A DNA stretch of 64,000 nucleotides from Flavobacterium sp. SUN052. Lineage in GTDB: Bacteria; Bacteroidota; Bacteroidia; Flavobacteriales; Flavobacteriaceae. A program made the translations under genes and the position numbers. Shown piece by piece: positions 35,107 through 42,956 of this stretch (its first letter is position 1; each line of letters starts with the position of its first letter). The stretch lies in contig NZ_JAPQNS010000001.1 in NCBI RefSeq assembly GCF_028867935.1, positions 1,364,001 to 1,428,000 on the forward strand, read 5' to 3'. The notes under the pieces were generated by a model that saw only the letters and a list, made by a program, of their open reading frames with translations, made no database searches and was not told the DNA's origin.

Positions 35107-36336
35107 CTACTGTTTATCTATTTTTCGTGATTTTGGTTTCTGGGTCTTCTCCTTTAAGCGTTTTTCAAGATCACCCATATCATCCATTACTTTCTGATCA
35201 ACGATACGAGCGTAATGATGAGTTTGTAGTATATTCTTATGCCCCAACAATCGAGATACTGTTTCAATGGGAACCCCATTTGTTAAGGTAACAGTAGTTG
35301 CGAATGTATGACGCGCAACGTGGGTAGTTAAACACTTCGAGACACCACATATATCAGCAATCTCTTTCAGATAAGCATTCATCTTCTGGTTACTCACAAA
35401 GGGTAATAATCCCTTATCCTTCGTACTGCTGTACCGTTGCAGAATCTTTTGAGGAACGGAAAGGAGCGGGATAAAGCACTTTGTTTTAGTTTTGGTGCGT
35501 GCGATTCGCAACCACTGTTTACCCTTCTCATCTGTGTAAATATGTTGCTCACTTAGCTTAGCTGCATCCGAATACGCTAATCCTGTATAGCAACTGAACA
35601 GGAATAGATCGCGTACCTGCTCCAACCGAGTAATAGTTATTTTCTTCCGCTCAATTTTACCCAGTTCTTCAATGGTGAGGTGCGTAGGGGTAGTTTCTTC
35701 AAAACTGAGCTTAAAATGATTGAATGCGTTGTAGGTTGTCCACTCGTTTGCAATAGCTAACCGAACAACCTTCTTCAGTATAGCAAGGTACTTGTGTGTT
35801 GTATTATGCTGGCACTCCCGAACAGTTTTCAGATAGATCTCAAAATCCTCGATAAAAGCAGGGGTTAATTCCTCAAAATATATATCGTTCAGCGATTTAC
35901 TTTTAAGAAAGCGTTCCAGATGTACCCTGCATGATTCGTACCTTTTTACAGTACCTATCGAATAATCAATACCGATCCGTTTTGCAAGTTGTTCAGTGTG
36001 CTGTGTAAACACAACCAGAACGGTTTGTTCGGTGAGCGCTTCACCTAAGAATGCTTGTTTCAACCCCTCCACTGTTACCCTCCTTACTTTCAACGATAAT
36101 TCGCGGTATCGCTGGTGTAGCGTAACAATAGCTGTTTCGAGATATTGATTGATCTCCTTTGCTTCTGGAGAGTTTCCCTTTACCCTACCCTTGGCACTAT
36201 CCCACCCTGTTACTGAAACACTGCGTTTCAAACTAACCTCAGCTTTAGAATCACCAATGGTGATTCGAATGTATATTCCCAGGAATCCTACCTTTTCCGT
36301 TTTGCGTGTAATAAATAAGTAAGAGAACATAATCAC
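35107..36336 (-). CDS. int: Tyrosine recombinase (integrase) of the island
   Basis: 409 residues. N-terminal arm-binding domain (TEKVGFLGIYIRITIGDSKAEVSLKR), SAM-like core-binding domain (SLNDIYFEELTPAFIEDFEIYLK), and catalytic domain with HVARH (H339, R342), LLGHKN and the nucleophile Y375 in HHYARI. The box I position reads CYTGLAYSD, with A254 where most tyrosine recombinases have Arg; the CTnDOT integrase IntDOT likewise lacks this Arg and is active. It lies at the island edge, transcribed away from ssrA, with its start about 150 bp from the right att repeat, the standard arrangement for an integrase acting on the ssrA 3' end. Confidence 0.93.
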   Translation of the reverse strand: MIMFSYLFITRKTEKVGFLGIYIRITIGDSKAEVSLKRSVSVTGWDSAKGRVKGNSPEAKEINQYLETAIVTLHQRYRELSLKVRRVTVEGLKQAFLGEALTEQTVLVVFTQHTEQLAKRIGIDYSIGTVKRYESCRVHLERFLKSKSLNDIYFEELTPAFIEDFEIYLKTVRECQHNTTHKYLAILKKVVRLAIANEWTTYNAFNHFKLSFEETTPTHLTIEELGKIERKKITITRLEQVRDLFLFSCYTGLAYSDAAKLSEQHIYTDEKGKQWLRIARTKTKTKCFIPLLSVPQKILQRYSSTKDKGLLPFVSNQKMNAYLKEIADICGVSKCLTTHVARHTFATTVTLTNGVPIETVSRLLGHKNILQTHHYARIVDQKVMDDMGDLEKRLKEKTQKPKSRKIDKQ

Positions 36337-36373
36337 CTAATTGTTAGATTGATACAATCCTCCTAGTGAGTTA

Positions 36374-36412
36374 TTAGTGAGTAAATTAGAGCGGTTTGCA
36401 ATCACTCACTAA
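36374..36412. promoter_or_regulatory. Candidate integrase arm sites, right end
   Basis: TTAGTGAGT (36374-36382) and its inverse ACTCACTAA (36404-36412), with a further AGTGAGT at 36365. The same 9-mer lies inside the left end at 7612. Short repeats flanking att cores at both ends of an element are the usual form of integrase arm-binding sites. Confidence 0.5.
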
Positions 36413-36456
36413 AATGCAGCTGAAACAAGGAATATTTGGAACTCCTATAAACCAAA

Positions 36457-36487
36457 AGTACCTGTAAATCAGCGATCTACAGGTACT
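36457..36487 (-). terminator. Island-supplied terminator for ssrA
   Basis: Minus strand: AGTACCTGTA, 11-base loop, TACAGGTACT, then TTTGGTTT. Perfect 10-bp stem 15 bases after the tmRNA 3' end, lying on the island side of the att repeat. Confidence 0.7.
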
Positions 36488-36489
36488 CA

Positions 36490-36538
36490 GGATTTACGGG
36501 GTGGAGTCGGAGGGATTTGAACCCTCGTCCAGTCAAGG
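36490..36538 (+). repeat. Right attachment-site repeat, within the ssrA 3' end
   Basis: 49 bp identical to 7526-7574. It overlaps the last 37 nt of the tmRNA gene, so island insertion leaves ssrA complete. Confidence 0.9.
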
Positions 36539-36867
36539 AACCCGTCGTGCTTTCTACATGCTTAGATTCGATTAGATTGTCGGGCAAAAGGCTGGTTCGG
36601 ATCAGACCGACCAATCGCCGTAGGTACTTGGATCTCGTTGGCTTTTAATACCATTACACCAACCAGCGCTGCGATCGACGCCCCCTTATCCAGCCAGCAG
36701 CACGTAGGCCGGGGAGACGATGGTTATGCTAATCCTCCGGATTAAGCAGCCATGGCGTAGTTATACTCGCCAGTTATTGTTTTGACGATTTGTTGGGGCG
36801 GGAAATACCGTCAACTCCCGGCATGCTTACACGCGACCTCAGCAAGCTGTCAATTCCGGTCGACCCC
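36502..36867 (-). ncRNA. ssrA: Transfer-messenger RNA (tmRNA)
   Basis: 366 nt. The tRNA-like ends pair: GGGGTCG at the 5' end (36867-36861) with CGACTCC at the 3' end, discriminator A at 36502; T-arm GGGTTCAAATCCC is intact. CCA is not encoded (CCC follows), so it must be added. The tag reading frame at 36771-36742 encodes GEYNYAMAA followed by TAA, preceded by the Ala carried by the RNA; the AMAA end suits the ClpXP system of Bacteroidota. tmRNA rescues stalled ribosomes. Its 3' end is the insertion site of the 29-kb island, a common target because the core sequence is conserved. Confidence 0.95.
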
Positions 36868-37003
36868 AGTAATGACACCGTTTCGGGCGTGTATGTGTTA
36901 ACTCAAAACAACCCGATGAGGTTCCAAAAAACGGCATAATAATCGTTTCATTGCTGCGCATTTCAATGGTGTCTTGCTGGGGATTACCCAGAGCAGTCCC
37001 GAT

Positions 37004-38299
37004 TTACTCTTTGAATCCGTATTTCTCGGCCATCTGAACCGCCAACAGCGCTTCAATTGTCGACTCGGCACCGGCATTACGACTAACGCTGGTGGAAGAG
37101 TTGATCCCATCGAATCCACGGCCCGTAGCCCGGTCATACATGGTGGCATTGGCGGGGTTGTTACCGAAAAACCAGCGGGTTAGCTGATTGGCCTGCTCCA
37201 GGAACTTCGGTTCTTTCGTCTGCTCGTACAGGGCCAGGGTAGCCCAGATCATCGGGCGAACACCGTAGGCAATCTGCGAAAACTTCGACCGCTTCACTTC
37301 AGTGAACGTATCCCCCGACTGCCGCACCTCATACGACTCCAAAAAGCCTTCTTTGATGATGTACGGATAGAAATTTTCGACTTCGCGACGGGCAGCTGCT
37401 ATCCAGTCGGGTTTGTTCAGGGCTTTTCCAACCGTAAGCAAGGCATACGACTGGTCATTTCCATACGCATGCCAGCTATTGTCGAAACTCAAAAAAGCGC
37501 CGTATGGAAACTGCTTCGCATCGCCTTTTTGCATCAGCAAAATTCCGTCGGCCAGTTTCTCCATCAGTGCCAAAACGGGTGCCGAGGGTGTCTGAGTATA
37601 CACATTATTCAGCCCCAACAGCATAATTGCCGCCTGATCGGAGCCGGAACCGTAAGGAAGCCATTTGGGTACCGCCACACCCTGCACAATATTGGCATCT
37701 TTGGGTTTAGCGCCGTAATCGCGGATCATGTTGGCAACCAACCGGCTTACGGAGGTCTGAATCTGCGTGGCATAAGCGGCATCTGTTTTTTGAAAATACC
37801 CCTGCGCTTCACTCAGCAACCACAACGCCCGCCACGACCACCAGTCGGCGGTGTCCAAACTGGTTCTAAAAGTTTTATTGATGCTTTTATCAGGCCACAG
37901 AAAATTATAGAAATACCCGTTCTGAGACTGCATCTGAAGCACGAAGTTAGTCATCAAGCGGAGCTTATTCTGCTTGTCGGTGCTGGTGGCCAGATCAGGT
38001 TCGCGGAGCAGAAACAGCCCTGCCCTGGCTACATCGTCGACACAGGTATAGCCCTCATCATTATCGGCCACCAGTTTGAAGCCCCCACTGCCATCGGGTT
38101 CCGCGTAGATCCAGACGGTCCCTACATCGGCCCCGGTTGCCGCCACCTTAACGGGCTGATACAAGGTACCCAGCAAATGGTCGGTGTTAACCAGGCGGAC
38201 TGTAGTAACTGGTGGAACGCCTGTACCCGGATCAGCGGGCTTTTTGCAGGACGGAGCCAGCAGGGTAAACGAAATGAGGAGAAAAAGAACGTGTTTCAT
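37004..38299 (-). CDS. Putative (alpha/alpha)6-barrel glycoside hydrolase lipoprotein
   Basis: 431 residues with a lipoprotein signal (LLAPSC, Cys18). The body is helical with Trp- and Asp-rich segments at hairpin turns (DNDEGYTCVDDVARA, DTADWWSWRALWLLSEA, WLPYGSGSDQAA, SFDNSWHAYGNDQSYAL) and ends with FFGNNPANATMYDRATGRGFDG, recalling GH9-type and other (alpha/alpha)6 enzymes. DDVAR and the final region are likely active-site parts. No exact family assigned. Last gene of the minus-strand glycan locus, after GH130, so it should act on the same glycan at the periplasm or outer membrane. Confidence 0.65.
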   Translation of the reverse strand: MKHVLFLLISFTLLAPSCKKPADPGTGVPPVTTVRLVNTDHLLGTLYQPVKVAATGADVGTVWIYAEPDGSGGFKLVADNDEGYTCVDDVARAGLFLLREPDLATSTDKQNKLRLMTNFVLQMQSQNGYFYNFLWPDKSINKTFRTSLDTADWWSWRALWLLSEAQGYFQKTDAAYATQIQTSVSRLVANMIRDYGAKPKDANIVQGVAVPKWLPYGSGSDQAAIMLLGLNNVYTQTPSAPVLALMEKLADGILLMQKGDAKQFPYGAFLSFDNSWHAYGNDQSYALLTVGKALNKPDWIAAARREVENFYPYIIKEGFLESYEVRQSGDTFTEVKRSKFSQIAYGVRPMIWATLALYEQTKEPKFLEQANQLTRWFFGNNPANATMYDRATGRGFDGINSSTSVSRNAGAESTIEALLAVQMAEKYGFKE

Positions 38300-38332
38300 A
38301 GTTGAGTAATGAGCGAAAGAGTGAACGTGGGG

Positions 38333-39784
38333 TCAGGCCAACAGCTCTGCTACCAATTCCGATTTTGAGAGGGTGATGATTCCGCAGGCAGAATCAGACT
38401 GGGCGTAGGGCATTAGAATTTGGTCTCCCTCAGCGATCCAGCCACAGGTGTATACCACGTTGGGGACGTACCCCTCACGCTCATCCTCAGAAGGTTCGAG
38501 CAGGGGTTCGGTCAGGCGAGCAAGCACTTGGGTGGGATCATTCAGGTCGAGCAGGGCCGCACCCAGCGTGTAGCGCCGAACGGGCCCAACCCCGTGGGTT
38601 AGCAGCAGCCAGCCCGCATCGGTGCGAATGGGGGAACCGCAATTGCCAAGCTGAACGATCTCCCACGGCTGTTCGGGTTTCAAGAGTGTCTGATAGTCGT
38701 CATTCCAGAAGTACAGGCTTTCCGAAAACTGGATATTGATGTACTCGCCCCCCTGCCGGGTAATCATACCGTATTTACCGTCGATTTTCTCCGGAAACAG
38801 CGCCATCCCCTTGTCCTGCACCGATTTTCCGTACATGGTCCGTACCCGAAACGTTACGAAATCAGTCGTTTCCATCAGTTGCGACTTAATCGTTTTTCCG
38901 TCGTAGGCCGTGTAGGTGCTATAATAATGAACCTCGTCGCCATCCCTGAACTCCACAAATCGGACATCTTCCATCCCATTGCTTTCGCCTTTGGCATTCG
39001 GAAAAATGACCCGCTCGGCCAACGGCACATCGGGATTAGTCAGCAGGTCGTAGTTGGTATCCAGTATTTCGAGAATGGCTTTTCGGGTATGGTCTACCTG
39101 ATCGAAGAAGGCAGTCTTGTTTTTATCAGCCAGTGTTTGTTCCGCTTCGCGGGCGGTAAATGTGTCGGGCAAGACGTCGAGCACAACCGCATTGGTTTGC
39201 GGGAAGTAAGCCAGACGAGTCTTCACAAAGTTCTTGTTGTATTGTTTAGCCCAATCTTTTCCCGAGCGGGTCGCAAAGGCCGGTATTTCGTCCAGATCAA
39301 CTTCGCCCGTGGCCACCTGCCAGGTACCGGTTCTAAACTCGACGCTTGAAATATGACTTTCGCCCGTTGCCCGCAGGCTCATCACAAACCGAACGCCCCC
39401 CTCTCCCACCCCCGACTGGTCGGGATGCCGAACAATCGACGGGTTGAACAGGGCCGCAGCCTGAATAGAATACTCCATGGTCAGACAAGCCCCCAGCAGC
39501 AGCTTACGGTCGGGCGAGAAATCGGGAACCGACGCTTCTCCCTCCCCTTCTAGTCGGCTGACAGCTTCTTCATAATTGGCCCGGAAAGCGTCGTCGATCC
39601 GGCGGTGCCGGTGCGCAAACAGCGCGCGCGCATCGGCCAGCATCGTTAGTACGTCAGCTTCAGAGAAATGGCCTACCCGGTCGGCAATGTGCCGGACCCG
39701 GTGTGCCCCGTGCAGTGACAGATAGCGCGTAACTACCCGACGGGGATTAGCCAAAAGACGTATAGGAGTTCGATTAATGTTCAT
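38333..39784 (-). CDS. GH130 family glycoside phosphorylase/hydrolase
   Basis: 483 residues, no signal peptide, so cytoplasmic. Five-bladed propeller features of GH130: NGMEDVRFV (likely containing the catalytic Asp), DKGMALFPEKIDGKYGMITRQ, GNCGSPIRTDAGWLLLTHGV, VRRYTLGAALLDLNDP, and GYVPNVVYTCG near the end. Characterised GH130 enzymes phosphorolyse or hydrolyse beta-mannosides such as mannobiose and mannosyl-glucose. It has about 130 extra N-terminal residues, helical, which fits the larger subgroup. It lies directly downstream of the ABC permease genes, so imported mannose-containing oligosaccharides are its probable substrate. Confidence 0.85.
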   Translation of the reverse strand: MNINRTPIRLLANPRRVVTRYLSLHGAHRVRHIADRVGHFSEADVLTMLADARALFAHRHRRIDDAFRANYEEAVSRLEGEGEASVPDFSPDRKLLLGACLTMEYSIQAAALFNPSIVRHPDQSGVGEGGVRFVMSLRATGESHISSVEFRTGTWQVATGEVDLDEIPAFATRSGKDWAKQYNKNFVKTRLAYFPQTNAVVLDVLPDTFTAREAEQTLADKNKTAFFDQVDHTRKAILEILDTNYDLLTNPDVPLAERVIFPNAKGESNGMEDVRFVEFRDGDEVHYYSTYTAYDGKTIKSQLMETTDFVTFRVRTMYGKSVQDKGMALFPEKIDGKYGMITRQGGEYINIQFSESLYFWNDDYQTLLKPEQPWEIVQLGNCGSPIRTDAGWLLLTHGVGPVRRYTLGAALLDLNDPTQVLARLTEPLLEPSEDEREGYVPNVVYTCGWIAEGDQILMPYAQSDSACGIITLSKSELVAELLA

Positions 39785-39802
39785 TACCGGTTGTCGGTTG
39801 TG

Positions 39803-39840
39803 TTGGCAGGTCGGGGCGGTCCGACGCTTCGGCCTGCCAA
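39803..39840 (-). promoter_or_regulatory. Intercistronic hairpin between permease and GH130 genes
   Basis: TTGGCAGG (39803-39810) and CCTGCCAA (39833-39840) form a stable stem in the 60-bp gap of the operon, without a T-run. It may adjust the stability or amount of the downstream message. Confidence 0.4.
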
Positions 39841-39844
39841 TATC

Positions 39845-40654
39845 TCAATCTTTTAAACCCGAAGATGCCATGCTTCGGATGAAGTGTTTCTGAAAAAACA
39901 GGTATAAAATTATCACGGGCAGCGCCAGCATGACGGCAGCCGCAATTTTAACGCCTAACTGAGCATCAGCGCGCCCCCCAACTGAGAACAGCGTCACGAG
40001 CTGGGGCATGGTCATGGTTTGCTCATCCCGAATGACAATTAGTGGCCACAGGGCATCGTTCCAGAGGCCCATAAATGTCAGGATGGTGATGGTGACAACG
40101 GTGGGCAGTACGTTGGGCACCAGAATCTGGAAAATGATACGCAACTCCCCTGCCCCATCGATCCGGGCTGCGTCGATCAGTGCCTGGGGTAAACTGGTAA
40201 ATGCCTGCCGAAACAGCAGAATGGCAAAGGAGTTCATCACAAACGGCACAATCAACGCAAAATACGTATCGACCCACCCGAGCCGTACCATCGTTATATA
40301 ATTGGGAATCAGTGTTATCTGAAATGGCAGCGTCATCGTGAAAATAATCAGGAAGAACACGAACTGCTTCCCCCGAAACTCCAGCCGCGCCAATGCGTAG
40401 CCCACAATTGCCCCCAGCACCAACACAATGGAGGTGGTGACGGTCACGACAAAAACGCTGTTCAGAAAGGCCCTTCCCAGCGGAATCCGTTCGAAAACAG
40501 TCTGGTAGTTCTGGAACGTAAACTCCACCGGCAACAGCCGCAGCGAACCAATGCCAGCCTCCGACGACAGGGATGCACTCACCATCCAAACAAACGGATA
40601 GAGAAACGACAGAGCCGCAAGGGTAAGAAGTGTGTAAATCAGGATTTTCTTCAT
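39845..40654 (-). CDS. ABC sugar transporter permease (MalG-like)
   Basis: 269 residues, six hydrophobic helices. The EAA loop motif for contact with the ATPase reads LIDAARIDGAGELRIIFQILVP (residues about 163-184). Typical of the CUT1 family that imports oligosaccharides. Its start overlaps the stop of the partner permease by 4 bp (ATGA), so the two are coupled. No ATPase gene is present in this locus; a shared MsmK-like ATPase from elsewhere would be needed. Confidence 0.92.
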   Translation of the reverse strand: MKKILIYTLLTLAALSFLYPFVWMVSASLSSEAGIGSLRLLPVEFTFQNYQTVFERIPLGRAFLNSVFVVTVTTSIVLVLGAIVGYALARLEFRGKQFVFFLIIFTMTLPFQITLIPNYITMVRLGWVDTYFALIVPFVMNSFAILLFRQAFTSLPQALIDAARIDGAGELRIIFQILVPNVLPTVVTITILTFMGLWNDALWPLIVIRDEQTMTMPQLVTLFSVGGRADAQLGVKIAAAVMLALPVIILYLFFQKHFIRSMASSGLKD

Positions 40655-41502
40655 GACCCGCTTTCAACATATCGTTTCTGCACGGCTACGACAGCCAGAA
40701 TAAGCAGGGCAAAACAAACGCCTAGCGTGGCTGAGTATCCCATGTGGTAATACTGGAAAGCCTGCCTATAAATGTACATCACGGCGGAGAGGGTGCTGTT
40801 TAGCGGCCCGCCTTCGGTCATGATGTATGGTTCGATAAAGAGCGAAAAACCGCCAATTGTCGACAGTACCACGACCAGAAAAATGGTTGGGTTGATCATC
40901 GGGAGGGTAATGTACCGAAATTGCTGCCAGTGGGTAGCCCCCTCCAGTTCAGCGGCTTCGTAGTATTGCTCGGGAACGGCCTGCAACCCCACCAGAAACA
41001 GAATCACGTATAGCCCGACGTTTTTCCAGGTAGCCATCAGCGCAATGGCATACATGGCCACATCAGGGCTTTCGAGCCAGGGGACTTTAGCCAAACCAAT
41101 GCTGGTGAGCATCGTGTTGATCATACCCGCATTGAACCCCAGCAACTGCTGCCACAAAATGGTAACCACCACACCCGACACAATGACCGGCAGAAAAAAC
41201 GAAGCCCGAAAAAACGCCCGCCCCCGAATGGGCCCATTCAGAAACTCGGCAAGAGCCAGGGCAATCACAATTTGGAGGGGAATGTGCACCAGCAGAAACC
41301 GGACGGTGTTCCAGAGCGATTGCCAGAATAGCCGATCCTTCAGCAGGTGCGCATAATTCTCGAGCCCCACGTATTTCATGGGCGAAATGATGTTCCAGCT
41401 ATGGAACGTCAGCACTACCGAGAAAACCACCGGAAAGGCCACAAACACCGCTACGTGAAGCAGATACGGCGCAACGAGGAGGTAAGGAGTGAAGCGTTTC
41501 AT
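40651..41502 (-). CDS. ABC sugar transporter permease (MalF-like)
   Basis: 283 residues, six helices (first at residues 10-32). EAA loop YYEAAELEGATHWQQFRYITLP. CUT1-family partner of the MalG-like permease. Its start codon overlaps the stop of the binding-protein gene (41502), so binding protein, permease and permease form a tightly coupled unit. Confidence 0.92.
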   Translation of the reverse strand: MKRFTPYLLVAPYLLHVAVFVAFPVVFSVVLTFHSWNIISPMKYVGLENYAHLLKDRLFWQSLWNTVRFLLVHIPLQIVIALALAEFLNGPIRGRAFFRASFFLPVIVSGVVVTILWQQLLGFNAGMINTMLTSIGLAKVPWLESPDVAMYAIALMATWKNVGLYVILFLVGLQAVPEQYYEAAELEGATHWQQFRYITLPMINPTIFLVVVLSTIGGFSLFIEPYIMTEGGPLNSTLSAVMYIYRQAFQYYHMGYSATLGVCFALLILAVVAVQKRYVESGS

Positions 41503-42860
41503 TAATTTCCAAGGAGTACATCAACGGCTTTGGCGGCATCGCTGATGGCGGCTTCGGGGGTTTTACGGTTATAAACCACACAGGCTTCGTATTCCTGTGA
41601 AATTATGTCAAATACTTCTACTATCTGCTCGTGGTTGTCGACACCCTTGATAAAGCGAGCCTGCTCGGCAAAGGGTTTCAAGCGCGGATTCTGGGCTAAG
41701 TAAGTAGCAAAATAAGGATCGGTGGACAGGTTTTTCCGGCGGGGCATCTGTCCGGTTAGTTCCAGCAACCGGAGATCACCGGGCCGGTCGACCAGGGAGC
41801 GGACAAACGCCCAGGCAGCTGTTGGGTTGGGGCAAGTGTTGAAGATAACAATGTTTTTGGGGTCCGCGTAGGAATAAATGGGTCCGCGATGATCATTGGG
41901 AACGGGCATCGGGTAAAACTGGTACTCCAGATCAGGCGCGTACTTTTTCAGAAAACCCACCTGCCAGGGGCCCGTCAGTTGGGAGGCAATTCGTTGATCA
42001 ATAAACGGATCGCGGGTAGCCGATAGCCGTTCTTTCGAGAAATAATCGTTTTTGTAGAGCGTTTGCAGAAACCGGAACACGTCGATGGCGTGGCGGTTGT
42101 TGAACGCAGCCTTCGCTTTCTGTCCCGGCTTGATGGTGAGCAGGGGCGCTCCCCCCGAAGCGGCCAGGTATAACGGATAAAAATTGAACAGACGCTGATA
42201 CCAGATTGCCTTCACTTCGGTGTAGCCAAGCCACCGGTCGGTATAGCCATCCTGATTCACATCTTTTTTGAACGCTTTTCCCGCCTGCATGTAGGCGCTA
42301 TACGAATAGGTTGGCCCGGTTGCCGCCGTCAAATTGGGAGCCATTCCGGCTAAAGCTTTCGTATTACAAAGCAGCATGAATGGATTGACTTTCCAGGGAA
42401 CCTGATAAATGTGGCCGTCGGTCGAGGTAATTTCCTGCACCATAGCACTGTCACAACGCTCGCGGATGAAGTCCATAAACCCCCGAATCGTATCGAGAGG
42501 CACCAGAACACCCGCTTTTGCATACATTTCTACATTGCCCTGCCACATATTGGCGTAGATGTCGGGCGTTGTTTTGCCCACCACCGACGCCAGGATAATC
42601 TCCTCGCTGGATTGCCCCTCTGGAATCGGTTGAAACCGCAGGGGCGTTTTGGGATTAGTACGTTGCCATTGCTCGGTAAACTCCCGCGCCAGCGTAATTT
42701 CCGACGCGTTGTTGGAACACCAGAACACCAACGGCCGATTAGGGTTATCGGCCCCGTTGTGCTGGCAGGAGAAAAAGAGAAGTAAAAGTGTGATAGACAG
42801 AGACGCAGAGACGAAGCGATGACCGCCGGGCAGCCCCGATCTCATTTTGGGAGATGTCAT
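41502..42860 (-). CDS. ABC sugar-binding lipoprotein
   Basis: 452 residues from the ATG at 42860; the frame is open to 42953, but only the internal start gives a sensible lipoprotein signal (SLSITLLLLFFSC). Extracellular solute-binding protein family 1: PLVFWCSNNASEITLAREFTEQW, TPDIYANMWQGNVEMYAKAGVLVPLD, NPFMLLCNTKAL, and the Trp-rich LTGPWQVGFLK. It would deliver oligosaccharide in the periplasm to the two permeases. An alternative start lies at 42845. Three GATGTCATC-type repeats surround its start. ABC importers inside a SusCD locus are uncommon. Confidence 0.88.
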   Translation of the reverse strand: MTSPKMRSGLPGGHRFVSASLSITLLLLFFSCQHNGADNPNRPLVFWCSNNASEITLAREFTEQWQRTNPKTPLRFQPIPEGQSSEEIILASVVGKTTPDIYANMWQGNVEMYAKAGVLVPLDTIRGFMDFIRERCDSAMVQEITSTDGHIYQVPWKVNPFMLLCNTKALAGMAPNLTAATGPTYSYSAYMQAGKAFKKDVNQDGYTDRWLGYTEVKAIWYQRLFNFYPLYLAASGGAPLLTIKPGQKAKAAFNNRHAIDVFRFLQTLYKNDYFSKERLSATRDPFIDQRIASQLTGPWQVGFLKKYAPDLEYQFYPMPVPNDHRGPIYSYADPKNIVIFNTCPNPTAAWAFVRSLVDRPGDLRLLELTGQMPRRKNLSTDPYFATYLAQNPRLKPFAEQARFIKGVDNHEQIVEVFDIISQEYEACVVYNRKTPEAAISDAAKAVDVLLGN

Positions 42861-42914
42861 CACTAATTTCTGATTAATAAAGAGATGACATCTTTCTAAA
42901 CAATATGTCATCTC
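42853..42914 (-). promoter_or_regulatory. GATGTCATC repeat cluster before the binding-protein gene
   Basis: GATGTCATC at 42853-42861, its inverse GATGACATC at 42884-42892, and ATGTCATCT at 42905-42913. The last two form the perfect 9-bp inverted pair AGATGACAT/ATGTCATCT. The first overlaps the start codon. Operator or translation-control hairpin. Confidence 0.5.
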
Positions 42915-42956
42915 AAAAAATCGCTCCGTCTCTACGGCTTTGCCTATCCTCATGCG

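Larger units (their letters stand above)
7526..36538. mobile_element. ssrA-integrated genomic island (about 29 kb) with defence genes
   Basis: Bounded by 49-bp direct repeats and carrying a tyrosine recombinase whose gene ends the island next to ssrA. Contents: replication-like module (8.3-12.9 kb), secreted cargo (13.2-17.1 kb), restriction/defence cluster (17.8-34.9 kb), integrase (35.1-36.3 kb). No relaxase, coupling protein, type IV secretion genes or phage structural genes are visible, so it is an integrative island that would need a helper to move, not a self-transmissible element or an intact prophage. Base composition is mosaic: hsdR, hsdM and patatin look like the host while the GHKL, glycosidase and Roco genes are strikingly AT-rich, which suggests stepwise assembly. 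Confidence 0.88.

Noticed and set aside
7526..36538. Prophage or conjugative transposon
   Set aside because: No capsid, terminase, portal, relaxase, coupling protein or mating-pore genes found; only integrase and a replication-like module.
37469..38305. Plus-strand frame of 278 codons opposite the hydrolase lipoprotein gene
   Set aside because: Antisense shadow of a clear lipoprotein gene; no recognisable domain.
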